DNA of 64,000 nt from Thalassospira profundimaris (GCF_003326755.1 NZ_JPWH01000003.1:124001-188000); one strand, 5' to 3'. Shown: positions 5,858-15,282, counted from the stretch's first letter. Numbers and translations are program-made. Notes: generated by a model not told the origin, from the letters alone.

Positions 5858-8314
5858 ATGACAGCGATGACAGATTCCGACCGGCAAAAGACTGGCCATG
5901 ATCGCGATCTTAATTTTGAGGTCGGTGGCATGACATGCGCCTCCTGTGCCGGACGAGTGGAAAAGGCCTTAAAGAAACTTGATGGAATCGAAGAGGTTGA
6001 CGTTAACCTTGCGATGAATTCGGCCCATGTCCGATTGGCAGAAAATGCCGCCTCGGATGCCGAGGATGTGGCAAGTGCCGTGCGCAAGGCAGGGTACGAG
6101 GTGACAGAAGAACAACTGTCTTATGATATTGACGGTATGACCTGTGCCAGTTGTTCGGGCCGGGTAGAAAAAGCCCTGTCAAAGTTGCCCGGTGTTGTTT
6201 CTGTAACTGTCAACCTTGCCCTGGAACGCGCCGATTTGTCGGTTTTGCCGGGAACCGTCGCAGACCGGCAGGTGCTTCAGGCGGTTGAAAAGGCGGGCTA
6301 CCATGCGGTGTCACGCAACAACGGGCAAAGCCGGTCTGATTCAGTTGACAAAAGAGGTAAGGATTACGCGATCTGGTGGCTGGTGGCATCTGCCATTTTG
6401 GCCGCCCCTCTGGTCGGGCAAATGATCTGGATGTATCTGGGGGTTGAGTTTCGGCTGCCAGCCTGGGTCGAGCTGGCGTTGGCAACGCCGGTACAATTTA
6501 TTATTGGCTGGCGGTTTTATCGCGGTGCCTGGGCCGCGTTGCGCAATTACGCCGCCAATATGGATGTGCTGGTGGCTCTGGGTACGTCGGCGGCCTATTT
6601 CCTGAGCCTTTATAATATGTTGCAGCCTGGTTCTGCCAGTGAAGGTCATCTTTATTTTGAAGCGTCAGCCGTTATTATCACGCTGATTCTGGGTGGCAAG
6701 ATCATGGAGGAGCGGGCAAAACGTGGCGCTTCTGCCGCCATTCGTGAATTGATGGCATTGCGCCCGCGCAAAGCCCGCCGTCTGGACCCGCAAAGCGGTG
6801 AAGAGACAGAAGTTTCCGTCGATGACTTGCGGGTTGATGATATTGTGCGGGTTCGTCCTGGCGAGAAGCTGCCAATTGATGGTGTTGTGACGTCGGGCGA
6901 AAGCGAGATTGATGAATCGCTGATTACCGGGGAAACCCGGCCTGTGTTGCGCAAACCCGATGACGAGGTTGTGGGTGGGGCCGTCAATGGTACCGGGCGG
7001 TTGGACATTCGCGCAAATGCCGTTGGTGAAGACACGACATTGTCGCGCATTATTCGCCTGGTAGAACAGGCACAGACCGGCAAAGCCCCGGTCCAGCAGA
7101 TGGTGGACAAGGTTGCCGCCGTTTTTGTGCCTGTGATTATCGTGATTGCACTGGTGACATTTGCAGGCTGGATGATTGCCGGGTTTGGCCTTGAAACCGC
7201 AATTGTTTCGGCCGTTTCCGTCCTGGTGATTGCCTGCCCGTGTGCCTTGGGCCTGGCAACACCGACGGCGCTGGTGGCAGGGACGGGGGCTGCGGCCCGT
7301 TCGGGTATTCTTATTCGCAATTTCGAGGCCCTTGAACAGGCGCATAATGTTGATGCCGTAATTTTCGATAAAACCGGTACCCTGACAGAAGGTGTACCAA
7401 CCGTTACCGATATTGTCGTTTCGGGTGATGATTGCGATGAAAAGGAATTCCTGCGTTTGGTTGCTTCCGTGCAGGCTGCTAGCGAACATCCGTTGGCACA
7501 GGCGGTTGTTGCTGCCGCGGCGGAACGTGACCTGAAATTGGCCGATGTTGCCAATTTCAAGGGCACGACCGGTGCCGGTGTGGGCGGCACGGTCGAGGGT
7601 CATGCCATTTTGATCGGTACCGAGAGCCTGTTACAGGATCATGATATTGCCTTGCCCGAAAACAGTGTTGCCGAAGGTGTGAAGCAGGTTGAACAAACGG
7701 GCAGTACGGTTGTCCTGGTGGCTATTGATGGCCGGTTTGCCGGGTATTTGGCGCTGGAAGACAAAATAAGGCAAAGTGCCATTGCGGCGGTTTCTGATCT
7801 GAAATCGCGCGGCATTGACAGCATTATGCTGTCGGGCGATGCCGAAGATGTCGCGGCCCATGTTGCCAAACAGATTGGCATGGAAAGCTGGCGTGGCCGT
7901 ATTCGCCCGCAAGACAAGGCCCGCGAGGTTGAAAAACTGCGCAAGGAAGGCCGCCATGTGGCAATGGTCGGGGATGGCATCAATGATGCCCCGGCATTGG
8001 CGGCGGCAGATGTTGGTATTGCAATGGGGGGTGGCACCGATGTGGCGATGGAAACAGCCGGTATTACCTTGATGCGCTCGGACCCCGCCCTGGTGGCCGG
8101 TGCCATTGATATTTCCATCGTCACACGCCGCAAGATTACACAGAACCTGTTCTGGGCGTTTGGTTATAATGTGATTGGGGTGCCATTAGCGGCCTTTGGC
8201 ATCCTGAGCCCCGCGATTGCCGGTGCGGCAATGGCACTCAGTTCCGTTTCTGTTGTGACAAATTCGCTGACACTGCGGCGCTGGAAAATCCGCAAGGAGG
8301 ACGCCGAAAAATGA
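5858..8314 (+). CDS. copA: Cu(I)-exporting P1B-type ATPase CopA
   Basis: An 818-residue inner-membrane copper pump that moves Cu(I) from cytoplasm to periplasm using ATP. Two N-terminal heavy-metal domains carry MTCASC (Cys27/30 and Cys96/99). Membrane helices start near residue 165. The metal-site CPC motif is at 460-462 (VIACPCALGLATP). The phosphorylated Asp504 lies in DKTGT, and actuator TGET, SEHPLA and GDGIND motifs are all present. The start at 5858 follows GAGGT and lies just past the CueR promoter; ATG 5867 is an alternative. It overlaps the regulator gene by 4 bp, so pump and sensor are translationally coupled. Confidence 0.96.
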   Translation: MTAMTDSDRQKTGHDRDLNFEVGGMTCASCAGRVEKALKKLDGIEEVDVNLAMNSAHVRLAENAASDAEDVASAVRKAGYEVTEEQLSYDIDGMTCASCSGRVEKALSKLPGVVSVTVNLALERADLSVLPGTVADRQVLQAVEKAGYHAVSRNNGQSRSDSVDKRGKDYAIWWLVASAILAAPLVGQMIWMYLGVEFRLPAWVELALATPVQFIIGWRFYRGAWAALRNYAANMDVLVALGTSAAYFLSLYNMLQPGSASEGHLYFEASAVIITLILGGKIMEERAKRGASAAIRELMALRPRKARRLDPQSGEETEVSVDDLRVDDIVRVRPGEKLPIDGVVTSGESEIDESLITGETRPVLRKPDDEVVGGAVNGTGRLDIRANAVGEDTTLSRIIRLVEQAQTGKAPVQQMVDKVAAVFVPVIIVIALVTFAGWMIAGFGLETAIVSAVSVLVIACPCALGLATPTALVAGTGAAARSGILIRNFEALEQAHNVDAVIFDKTGTLTEGVPTVTDIVVSGDDCDEKEFLRLVASVQAASEHPLAQAVVAAAAERDLKLADVANFKGTTGAGVGGTVEGHAILIGTESLLQDHDIALPENSVAEGVKQVEQTGSTVVLVAIDGRFAGYLALEDKIRQSAIAAVSDLKSRGIDSIMLSGDAEDVAAHVAKQIGMESWRGRIRPQDKAREVEKLRKEGRHVAMVGDGINDAPALAAADVGIAMGGGTDVAMETAGITLMRSDPALVAGAIDISIVTRRKITQNLFWAFGYNVIGVPLAAFGILSPAIAGAAMALSSVSVVTNSLTLRRWKIRKEDAEK

Positions 8315-8703
8315 ATATATCCGAAGCAGCACAACAATGCGGTTTGCCAGCCAAAACCATTCGATATTACGAGGATATTGGTCTGGTGCTGCCTGGACGA
8401 CAGGCAAATGGTTATCGCGATTATTCAGATCAGGACCTTCATAAATTGCGGTTTTTGCAGCGTTCGCGCGGGTTGGGTTTTTCGATTGATGATTGCCGGT
8501 TGTTGTTATCCCTTTATGAGGATCGCAACCGGGCATCGGCGGATGTGCGGCAAATTGCCAAGGCCCATCTGGAAGATATTGACCGCAAAATTGCGGAGTT
8601 GAAAAGCCTTCAGACGACGTTGCGCCAATTGGTCCATCAATGTCATGGCGATGACCGCCCTGATTGCCCGATTATCGAGGATCTGGCCGGGACGGTTGCC
8701 TGA
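8311..8703 (+). CDS. cueR: copper efflux regulator CueR (MerR family)
   Basis: A 130-residue transcription activator. It has an N-terminal MerR winged helix (MNISEAAQQCGLPAKTIRYY, then GLVLPGRQANGYRDYS), a long dimerisation helix, and a C-terminal metal loop with Cys111 and Cys119 separated by seven residues (CHGDDRPDC), as in E. coli CueR Cys112/Cys120. This cysteine pair marks a Cu(I)/Ag(I)/Au(I) sensor rather than zinc or mercury. The start codon overlaps the copA stop as ATGA. It should act on the promoter at 5795-5825, giving positive autoregulation. Confidence 0.93.
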   Translation: MNISEAAQQCGLPAKTIRYYEDIGLVLPGRQANGYRDYSDQDLHKLRFLQRSRGLGFSIDDCRLLLSLYEDRNRASADVRQIAKAHLEDIDRKIAELKSLQTTLRQLVHQCHGDDRPDCPIIEDLAGTVA

Positions 8704-8772
8704 TCCGGGAAAGTGATGTTTTCCCGAATTCCGGCAACGGCCGGGTTTAGCCAATAGAGAGAGTAAAAATCA

Positions 8773-9255
8773 GTGAATAACAAACTGTATTTCGGCGTGA
8801 TCGCGCTGGGTGTGGTGGTGCTTGGCTTTGCCGGATACCAGTATTTCAAGCCTGACGAGATAAACGGCGGTAATGTGCGGATTGACGCAAATGACCTGCA
8901 TCTGGTGGCTGCGGGCAAGAAAATCTATGATGCCAATTGTGCTTCCTGTCATGGTGCCAGATTGCAAGGCGAAGCAAACTGGCAACAGCGCGATGCGGAT
9001 GGTTTGTTACCGGCACCGCCCCATGATGCAACCGGCCATACCTGGCACCATCCTGATGAAATGCTGTTTGCCCTGACCAAATATGGACCGGAAAAAATGG
9101 TGGGAGATGGCTATAAGAGCGCCATGCCCGCCTTTGACGGTATATTAAGTGATCAGGAAATTGCTGCTTCGCTGTCCTATATCAAAAGTCGTTGGCCAGA
9201 CGAGGTGCGTGTGCGCAATGACAAAATAAATGAAGCCGCCCGCGCCGACGGTTAG
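8773..9255 (+). CDS. membrane-anchored class I cytochrome c
   Basis: A 160-residue periplasmic c-type cytochrome. An N-terminal hydrophobic segment (residues 5-23) acts as uncleaved anchor or signal. The haem motif CASCH (Cys56, Cys59, His60) attaches covalent haem. Met118 in SAMPAF is the likely sixth ligand. A DATGHTWHHPDEM stretch gives extra histidines. It starts with GTG at 8773 after a GAGAGAG site, 69 bp downstream of cueR. Being third in the copper operon suggests copper-induced expression and an electron-transfer role in periplasmic copper handling, for instance Cu(I) oxidation. That role is inferred from position only. Confidence 0.85.
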   Translation: MNNKLYFGVIALGVVVLGFAGYQYFKPDEINGGNVRIDANDLHLVAAGKKIYDANCASCHGARLQGEANWQQRDADGLLPAPPHDATGHTWHHPDEMLFALTKYGPEKMVGDGYKSAMPAFDGILSDQEIAASLSYIKSRWPDEVRVRNDKINEAARADG

Positions 9256-9280
9256 GGCAGCAGAAAGGGTTAATCGTGTG

Positions 9281-9308
9281 CCTGATATGCGGAAACCCGT
9301 GTATCAGG
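9281..9308. terminator. hairpin between convergent genes
   Basis: CCTGATATGCGG (9281-9292) folds on CCGTGTATCAGG (9297-9308), a 12-bp stem with G-T pairs and a 4-base loop. It overlaps the stop codon of the leftward kinase gene. There is no T tract, so termination strength is uncertain. Confidence 0.45.
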
Positions 9309-10431
9309 TTGCGTGATTTTGCGGCAGACAGATTTTGACCGATGTTCCCTTGCCAGGGCTGCTTTCGATGATAAATCGGCCACCGTGAAGTTCGGTCAGC
9401 ATTTTTGCCAAAGGCAGCCCAAGGCCGGTTCCCGCACTTTCCTTTATGCCTTCCGGATGAAGTTGGGAAAAGCGTGTCAGGGCACGGGGGATATCCTGTG
9501 GTGCCATACCGACACCATTATCCGTAACGGTAAATATGGCCTCGTCATGCGATAATTGCAGCGCAAGACTGATTGTCCCGCCATCGGGCGTGAATTTTCC
9601 CGCATTGGTTAGAATATTGATCAGAATCTGCTTTAGTTTCATTCGGTCACAGAGAATGATGACGTCATGATCCGGTAAATCAACCGCTAGATGATGGGCG
9701 CGTCGGTTATAGTCTTCTTTGATGATTTTGACCGCTTCGCAGGCGATGGCGACAATATTGACAGGTGCCGACTTCAGCGTCATGGCGCCGTCAGCCAGTT
9801 TGGCGGAATCAAGGACATCATTGACAAGGGATAATAAATGAAGTCCGGCTTCATGAATATCGTGTCCGCATTCCCGATAGGCAGTGTCAATATCGCCCAG
9901 AACACCTTCGGCGATCAGTTCGGCATTGCCGATAATTGCATTTAAAGGGGTACGTAATTCGTGGCCCATATTGGCCAGGAAATCTGTTTTGGTGGCGTTG
10001 GCATCGTTGCGTTCCTGATTATGACTGATCAGATCCTGCGCGGCGATACGATGCCCGGCATTTTCGATCAAGGTCAGCAAGGCGGCGGGGATGGTTTCGT
10101 TATTATCGGCCCATTCCAGTGCCGTTACCGTCATATGACAGGCAACGGGATCGCCAGCGTCATTTAACACTGCGATATCGCCAGACCAGAAACGACCTGT
10201 CGTGAATATTTCGTCAAGGTCGCGCAGGATGCCGGGGTGAAGGAACGATGCCTGGCGATGATCAAGGGCATGTCGATCCAGCCTGATCAATCTGGCAAGA
10301 GCCGAATTGGCGCGCAGGATTTTGCCATCCCGCGAACAAATCGCGGCACCATAGGGCAGGGCCTCGATCAGTGCGGTAATTGGCGCAGGAATCGGACTCT
10401 TATGCGTCATATCAGGCTTGCCGGAATGCAC
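9304..10431 (-). CDS. soluble PAS-domain sensor histidine kinase
   Basis: A 375-residue cytoplasmic kinase with no membrane segment. A PAS-like sensor occupies roughly residues 15-125 (ALPYGAAICSRDGKILRANSAL). The HisKA H-box has the phosphoacceptor His157 (MGHELRTPLNAIIGNAELI). An HATPase domain follows with N box (INILTNAGKF), G1 (DNGVGMAP), F (LTRFSQ) and G2 (GTGLGLPLAK). No receiver domain or response-regulator gene is nearby, so it is an orphan whose signal and partner are unknown. The start is GTG 10431, supported by GGGGG 7 bases upstream; ATG 10410 is an alternative. The next gene on this strand, dadA, ends 31 bp upstream, so the two may be cotranscribed. Confidence 0.9.
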   Translation of the reverse strand: MHSGKPDMTHKSPIPAPITALIEALPYGAAICSRDGKILRANSALARLIRLDRHALDHRQASFLHPGILRDLDEIFTTGRFWSGDIAVLNDAGDPVACHMTVTALEWADNNETIPAALLTLIENAGHRIAAQDLISHNQERNDANATKTDFLANMGHELRTPLNAIIGNAELIAEGVLGDIDTAYRECGHDIHEAGLHLLSLVNDVLDSAKLADGAMTLKSAPVNIVAIACEAVKIIKEDYNRRAHHLAVDLPDHDVIILCDRMKLKQILINILTNAGKFTPDGGTISLALQLSHDEAIFTVTDNGVGMAPQDIPRALTRFSQLHPEGIKESAGTGLGLPLAKMLTELHGGRFIIESSPGKGTSVKICLPQNHAT

Positions 10432-10462
10432 GCCTTAACCCCCAAAACAAAATGGTCGCGGA

Positions 10463-11716
10463 TCAAAACCGGTCCGCTTGAAATCCATCAAGTGAAATGT
10501 CCGGGGTTCTCTCCGACATCACATCGGCAATCGCCCTGGCGGAACCGCAACTCATGGTCCAGCCCAGAGTGCCGTGCCCCGTATTAAGGAAAAGATTATC
10601 ATATCTGCTGGGTCCCAGAACAGGTGCAGAATCGGGTGTTACGGGGCGAAGGCCACTCCAATAATCAATTTGGTTGCGATTTCCACAATACGGAAACAGA
10701 TCAAAGGCTTTGTCGGCAATTAATTGCTGGCGGCGTGGCGACATGCGCAGGGAGTACCCGTCCAGTTCGGCGGTGCCAGCGGCGCGCAGGCGATTGCCCA
10801 GCCGGGAATAGACCATTTTGACACTGTCGTCGATCAGGCTGACGGTTGGTGCGCCATCCTCGAACCCGGTTGTGTCGATGGTAATCGAATATCCCTTGCA
10901 GGGATAAATCGGCAGTTTTATGCCAATAGGATTGGTGAGGAACGGGCTGTAACTGCCTAGACATACAAGATATTTATCACCGCGAACCGGGCCGTTACTT
11001 GTGCGGACGTGATCGATTTTTGTCCCGGTTCTTTCCAACCCGTCAATAGTTGTCTCATATAAAAATGTTGCCCCCATTTCCCGGCAGCGGTCCGCCAGGG
11101 CAAGGGTGAATTTTTGCGCATCTCCGCTTTCATCATCGGGTGAAAAACTGCCGCCAATGATCGGTTTGCGTGAATGTTTCAGGGCAGGTTCAATCGCAAG
11201 GCATTCATGTGCATTTACAATCCGTCGATCAAGGCCAAATTCCTGCATGATACTGGCCGTTTTTGCGACCTTTTCCATTTCGGTTTCTTCGTGGCAAATA
11301 TGCAGGATGCCTTTGCTTAGGCTGTCATATTCAAGGCCAAGCTGTGTGCGAAGTTCCTTGATGCAGGAACGGCTGTAAATTGCCAGTCTAAGCGATTTTT
11401 CGATGTTCTGACGGGTGCGGTCCGGGGCGCAATTGCGCAGGAAACGCAGCGCCCAGGCGAAAAGCTTACGATCAAAGCGCAACCGAAATAAAAGCGGGGC
11501 ATCCTCCTGGCCCAGCCATTTCAGGCTTTGCCACGGGGTTTGCGGGGTCGCCCAGGGCAGGGCATGGCAGGCCGAAATTTGCCCGCCATTGGCAAAACTG
11601 GTTTCCTGTGCCGCTTTTGGCTGACGGTCGATCACTGTAACCTGATGACCATTTTGCAAAAGATAATAGGCCGAGGTCGTGCCAACGACACCCGCGCCTA
11701 AAACAACAACCTTCAT
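10463..11716 (-). CDS. dadA: D-amino acid dehydrogenase (FAD-dependent), DadA
   Basis: A 417-residue flavoprotein that oxidatively deaminates D-amino acids such as D-alanine to 2-oxo acids, passing electrons to the respiratory chain at the inner membrane. The N-terminal dinucleotide fold VVVLGAGVVGTTSAYYL binds FAD. Other DAO-family signatures are SFANGGQIS near 40-48, YDSLSKGILHI, the PCKGYSITI strand, and a C-terminal GLRPVTPDSAPVLG followed by LNTGHGTLGWTMSCGS, which closes the FAD site. Length matches the family (about 415-435). No alanine racemase (dadX) is adjacent. It diverges from nnr across a 182-bp region. Confidence 0.92.
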   Translation of the reverse strand: MKVVVLGAGVVGTTSAYYLLQNGHQVTVIDRQPKAAQETSFANGGQISACHALPWATPQTPWQSLKWLGQEDAPLLFRLRFDRKLFAWALRFLRNCAPDRTRQNIEKSLRLAIYSRSCIKELRTQLGLEYDSLSKGILHICHEETEMEKVAKTASIMQEFGLDRRIVNAHECLAIEPALKHSRKPIIGGSFSPDDESGDAQKFTLALADRCREMGATFLYETTIDGLERTGTKIDHVRTSNGPVRGDKYLVCLGSYSPFLTNPIGIKLPIYPCKGYSITIDTTGFEDGAPTVSLIDDSVKMVYSRLGNRLRAAGTAELDGYSLRMSPRRQQLIADKAFDLFPYCGNRNQIDYWSGLRPVTPDSAPVLGPSRYDNLFLNTGHGTLGWTMSCGSARAIADVMSERTPDISLDGFQADRF

Positions 11717-11815
11717 GCCGGAATTGCCTTGTCTGCTTGGATTTGTTTGGCAGAATCATCTGCGCGGGGCACTATACGCATTGCGAAAACAAATAGCTAC
11801 CGGCGGGAACCCGTA

Positions 11816-11842
11816 ACAGCCCTGCTTTAACAAGCATGCTGT
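11816..11842. promoter_or_regulatory. inverted repeat in the dadA/nnr divergent region
   Basis: ACAGC and TGCTT (11816-11820, 11823-11827) pair with AAGCA and GCTGT (11832-11836, 11838-11842) around a TAAC loop, with a small bulge. It could be an operator for dadA or nnr, or a leader hairpin. No other signal in the 182-bp gap was clear. Confidence 0.3.
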
Positions 11843-11898
11843 AAGACTGCGGTTTTTGCGGTGCGATCAGGATTTGCGCCAGACGTAAGGGAGGTCCG

Positions 11899-13368
11899 AT
11901 GCAAGAGATTTTAACCGTCGCCCAGATGTATGAGGCAGACCGGCGGACAATTGAAAGTGGCGTTAGAGGCGAGATCCTGATGGAAAATGCCGGGCAGGCC
12001 GTTAGTGACGAGATTGTCAAAAGATTTTCCCCCCGGGCGGTGTCGGTTTTATGTGGACCGGGAAATAACGGCGGTGATGGTTTTGTGATTGCCCGTCTGT
12101 TGCGAGATCAGGGATGGAATGTGCGTGTCGGCCTGTTGGGTGATGTAGAAAAGCTTGCCGGTGATGCCCGAATTCACGCGGAAAAATGGAGTGGTATTGT
12201 CGAACGGTTATCACCTGCAATGCTTGTAGGTGCTGATTTGGTGGTTGATTGTATTTTTGGTGCGGGCCTGTCGCGCGATATAGAGGGCGATCTTGCGGTA
12301 TTGGTCACGGCAATCAATGAATGCCCGGCTGCTGTCGTCGCGGTTGATATGCCCAGCGGGACTGACGGCACGACGGGGCAAATACGTGGTGTTGCTGTCG
12401 ATGCCGATTTCACCGTCAGTTTCTGTCGGCCCAAACCGGGGCATTATTTGTTGCCGGGCAAGGATTTGTGCGGGCAGTGCATTATCAGGGACATTGGCAT
12501 TTCGGCAGATATTGTGGGGTCTTTGGCGCCTGATATTTTTATTAATACACCGGAAATTTGGGAATCATACATTCCGTGGCCGGCCAATAGCGGGCATAAA
12601 TATCAACGCGGCCATGTTTTAGCAGTGGGCGGTACGCATGCCACAGGTGCCGTGCGTCTGGCCGCAAGGGCCGCACGGCGGGCCGGGGCGGGCTTGTTAA
12701 CCGTTCTGGCAGAACCGGCGGCATTGTCGCTTTACGCCCAGGATGCGCCGGGCGTGATGGTTGCGCCGATGGCAAAGTTTGAAGAATTGATGCAAGACCC
12801 GCGGCACAATGCCGTATTGATTGGCCCCGGGGCAGGCGTGGGGGACGAGACCCGCAAGCGCGTGATTCATGCCCTTCATGCCGCACGGGCCTGTGTGTTG
12901 GATGCCGACGCCCTGACCAGTTTTGCCGATGATCCCAGTACCCTGTTTTTTGCCGTGCAGGGGGCTACCGTGATGACGCCGCACGAGGGTGAATTTGCCC
13001 GCCTGTTTGATAATCTGGCAGGCGATAAACTTTCACGCGCACGGGCGGCTGCGAAACGAAGCGGATCGGTTGTTATATTAAAGGGTACCGATAGCATTGT
13101 TGCCGCGCCGGATGGCCGGGCAGTGATAAATGATGTTTTTGCCCCGTGGCTTGCTACGGCCGGAAGTGGCGACGTTCTTGCCGGTCTGGTGACAGGGTTG
13201 CTGGCCCAGGGGATGCCCGCCTTTGAGGCGGCGGCAATGGCTGTATGGCTGCATGCGCAGGCCGGACAGGCGTTTGGACCGGGCCTGATTGCCGAGGATA
13301 TTCCCGATGCGTTGCCAGGATTGTTGGCGCGCCTGTGGCAGCGCAAGGCGCATGGTGTCGTGATGTAG
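11899..13368 (+). CDS. nnr: bifunctional NAD(P)H-hydrate epimerase / ADP-dependent dehydratase
   Basis: A 489-residue metabolite-repair enzyme. The N-terminal half (about 1-210, YjeF_N/NnrE) epimerises R- and S-NAD(P)HX; CGPGNNGGDGFVIARLL is its nucleotide-site signature. The C-terminal half (about 225-485, ribokinase-like NnrD) dehydrates S-NAD(P)HX using ADP. It carries GGTHATGAVRLAARAARRAGAG, GPGAG, LDADALT, MTPHEGEFARL and the ATAGSGDVLAGL anion-hole motif. The ATG at 11899 has GGGAGG upstream. The same fusion exists in E. coli. The gene appears to stand alone. Confidence 0.95.
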   Translation: MQEILTVAQMYEADRRTIESGVRGEILMENAGQAVSDEIVKRFSPRAVSVLCGPGNNGGDGFVIARLLRDQGWNVRVGLLGDVEKLAGDARIHAEKWSGIVERLSPAMLVGADLVVDCIFGAGLSRDIEGDLAVLVTAINECPAAVVAVDMPSGTDGTTGQIRGVAVDADFTVSFCRPKPGHYLLPGKDLCGQCIIRDIGISADIVGSLAPDIFINTPEIWESYIPWPANSGHKYQRGHVLAVGGTHATGAVRLAARAARRAGAGLLTVLAEPAALSLYAQDAPGVMVAPMAKFEELMQDPRHNAVLIGPGAGVGDETRKRVIHALHAARACVLDADALTSFADDPSTLFFAVQGATVMTPHEGEFARLFDNLAGDKLSRARAAAKRSGSVVILKGTDSIVAAPDGRAVINDVFAPWLATAGSGDVLAGLVTGLLAQGMPAFEAAAMAVWLHAQAGQAFGPGLIAEDIPDALPGLLARLWQRKAHGVVM

Positions 13369-13557
13369 AACACTTACCAACATGATCCAGACCTGCACGG
13401 GCTTGGTGCTGCTGGTCAATGTTGTTTTAATGCCTATGTCTATGGTTATGCCCGTGCCAGAAAGAGACCACCTTATTGGCACTTGCTGCCTTTGTGATTT
13501 CACCTTTGGTGTCAATGCTTGGCGTTCATTGGATGAAAAAGCATGATGGGATTGTGA

Positions 13558-15045
13558 ATGAGCCAGACATTTATTGACCGTACTTTCGATAACATTCGCC
13601 AGTTGTGGCGTGACATCCGCGGTACTTCGGTGGTGCGCAGTCTGGGGTTTGACGATGAGGCGGCGCAAAAGGACCGCTGGCGTCAGCAGATCGCCGATTG
13701 CCTGGCACATCGTGGTGGTGCCGTTTCGGCCCGGGGCCGTGCGGCAGAGCTCGGACATGACTTTTTGCGTCTTGATGAGGCGGGCCGGATCGAATTTTTG
13801 CATTTGCTGGTCAACGAGTTTGATGTGGACCGGGCCAAACTGGGGGCTGTGATCAGGGATTGGCAACAGGCCGATGATCTGGCGGAGCGCACGATGCTGG
13901 AAAGCCGGATGCGGACGGATCTGGTGCCGCCCTACCGGAAATTATTGCAGGAATTCACCGCTCTGCCGCAGGGTGTCAAATTTCTTGTCGATTTACGAGC
14001 CGACTTGCTGCGCTGGCGCAAGGATGCGCCGGGGCTCGTCCTGCTGGAGCAGGACTTGAAAACACTTTTGTCGGGCTGGTTTGATATCGGCTTTCTTGAA
14101 CTCCACCAGATTACCTGGAATTCTCCGGCTGCTCTTTTGGAAAAACTGATCGCTTATGAGGCGGTGCATCAAATTCGCAGTTGGGATGATTTAAAAAGCC
14201 GCTTGGCCAATGACCGGCGCTGTTTTGCATTTTTTCATCCCGGTATGCCTGAGGAGCCGCTGATTTTTGTCGAAGTTGCCCTGGTTTCCGGCATTGCCGA
14301 AAATGTTGATGTGCTGATTGATCGAGACCTGGATGATCAGATCGCAGATCCAACACGCGCTGATACGGCGATTTTCTATTCGATCTCCAATGCCCAGTCC
14401 GGGTTGGCGGGCATCAGTTTTGGCGATTTCCTGATTAAGCGCGTGGTGGCGGAACTCAAACGTGATCTGCCGAACCTGCAGCAATTTGCCACCCTGTCAC
14501 CGATACCGGGCTTCCGTCGCTGGTTAACCGCTGCCATTGATCAGGTTGATGCGATGACGGCGGCAGATGTGGTCGATCATGAGAATGCGGAAACGCCAGA
14601 AGCAGGTGCGATGGGCACTGCTGTTATGGTGAAGACAGAGCCGCAACAGCAACTGCCCCAGCATCTGGTTGAGGATATATCCCTGTGTCGTCCGCTCGTC
14701 GCCAGTGAAAAGAGTGATGGTGCCAAGCAGGCCGATAAGGTGCAACAGATTCCGGCAGATAGCCGCCCGGCATTGTTGCGCCTGGTGGCGCATTACCTGT
14801 TGAACGAGCGTCGCCCGGGGCGGAACACGGCACTGGACCCGGTTGCGCATTTTCATCTGAGCAATGGTGCCCGCGTCGAACGGCTGAATCTGGATGCCAA
14901 CAGTTCGTCTGCCGGGCAGGCGCAATCCTTTGGATTAATGGTGAATTATCTTTATCAGTCGGGTGAAATCGAGAAAAACCATGAAAATTATGTCGGGGGT
15001 GGCAAAATTGCCGCATCAGGCACAGTTCGTCGACTTGCGGGGTAA
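13558..15045 (+). CDS. malonyl-CoA decarboxylase
   Basis: A 495-residue enzyme converting malonyl-CoA to acetyl-CoA and CO2. An N-terminal helical region covers about 1-190. The C-terminal acetyltransferase-like catalytic domain includes ITWNSPAALLEKLIAYEAVH, the FYSISNAQSGLAGISFGDFLIK strand and DPVAHFHLSNGARVERLNLDA, with the conserved catalytic Ser/His elements. A divergent stretch rich in Gln and Glu (about 345-400) interrupts the catalytic domain. The start at 13558 has GATGGG 7 bases upstream. No malonate transporter or malonyl-CoA synthetase lies beside it, so it may clear malonyl-CoA from fatty acid metabolism. Confidence 0.9.
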   Translation: MSQTFIDRTFDNIRQLWRDIRGTSVVRSLGFDDEAAQKDRWRQQIADCLAHRGGAVSARGRAAELGHDFLRLDEAGRIEFLHLLVNEFDVDRAKLGAVIRDWQQADDLAERTMLESRMRTDLVPPYRKLLQEFTALPQGVKFLVDLRADLLRWRKDAPGLVLLEQDLKTLLSGWFDIGFLELHQITWNSPAALLEKLIAYEAVHQIRSWDDLKSRLANDRRCFAFFHPGMPEEPLIFVEVALVSGIAENVDVLIDRDLDDQIADPTRADTAIFYSISNAQSGLAGISFGDFLIKRVVAELKRDLPNLQQFATLSPIPGFRRWLTAAIDQVDAMTAADVVDHENAETPEAGAMGTAVMVKTEPQQQLPQHLVEDISLCRPLVASEKSDGAKQADKVQQIPADSRPALLRLVAHYLLNERRPGRNTALDPVAHFHLSNGARVERLNLDANSSSAGQAQSFGLMVNYLYQSGEIEKNHENYVGGGKIAASGTVRRLAG

Positions 15046-15158
15046 TTCAAGGTGCTAAGGCCTTTTTATCACCGTAAAATTCAACTATTTTCGTTGCTTT
15101 GTGCTTAACTTATCAGGCGACGCTTGCATGAGTGGATTGAAGTTTGTATTAAGGCGCA

Positions 15159-15183
15159 CCCACACCGGTTTTTCCGGTGCGGG
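15159..15183. other. small hairpin upstream of tRNA-Leu
   Basis: CACCGG (15163-15168) pairs with CCGGTG (15174-15179) over a TTTTT loop, extended by CCC/GGG after one mismatch. It ends 14 bases before the tRNA. It may lie in the tRNA precursor leader or terminate transcription from the upstream decarboxylase gene. Confidence 0.3.
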
Positions 15184-15197
15184 AGGTATGCTTTTGT

Positions 15198-15282
<85 letters not shown>

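Noticed and set aside
13369-13557. Possible decayed gene between nnr and malonyl-CoA decarboxylase
   Set aside because: Only a weak GTGCCA/TGGCAC repeat was seen and no frame resembles a protein; treated as an ordinary gap.
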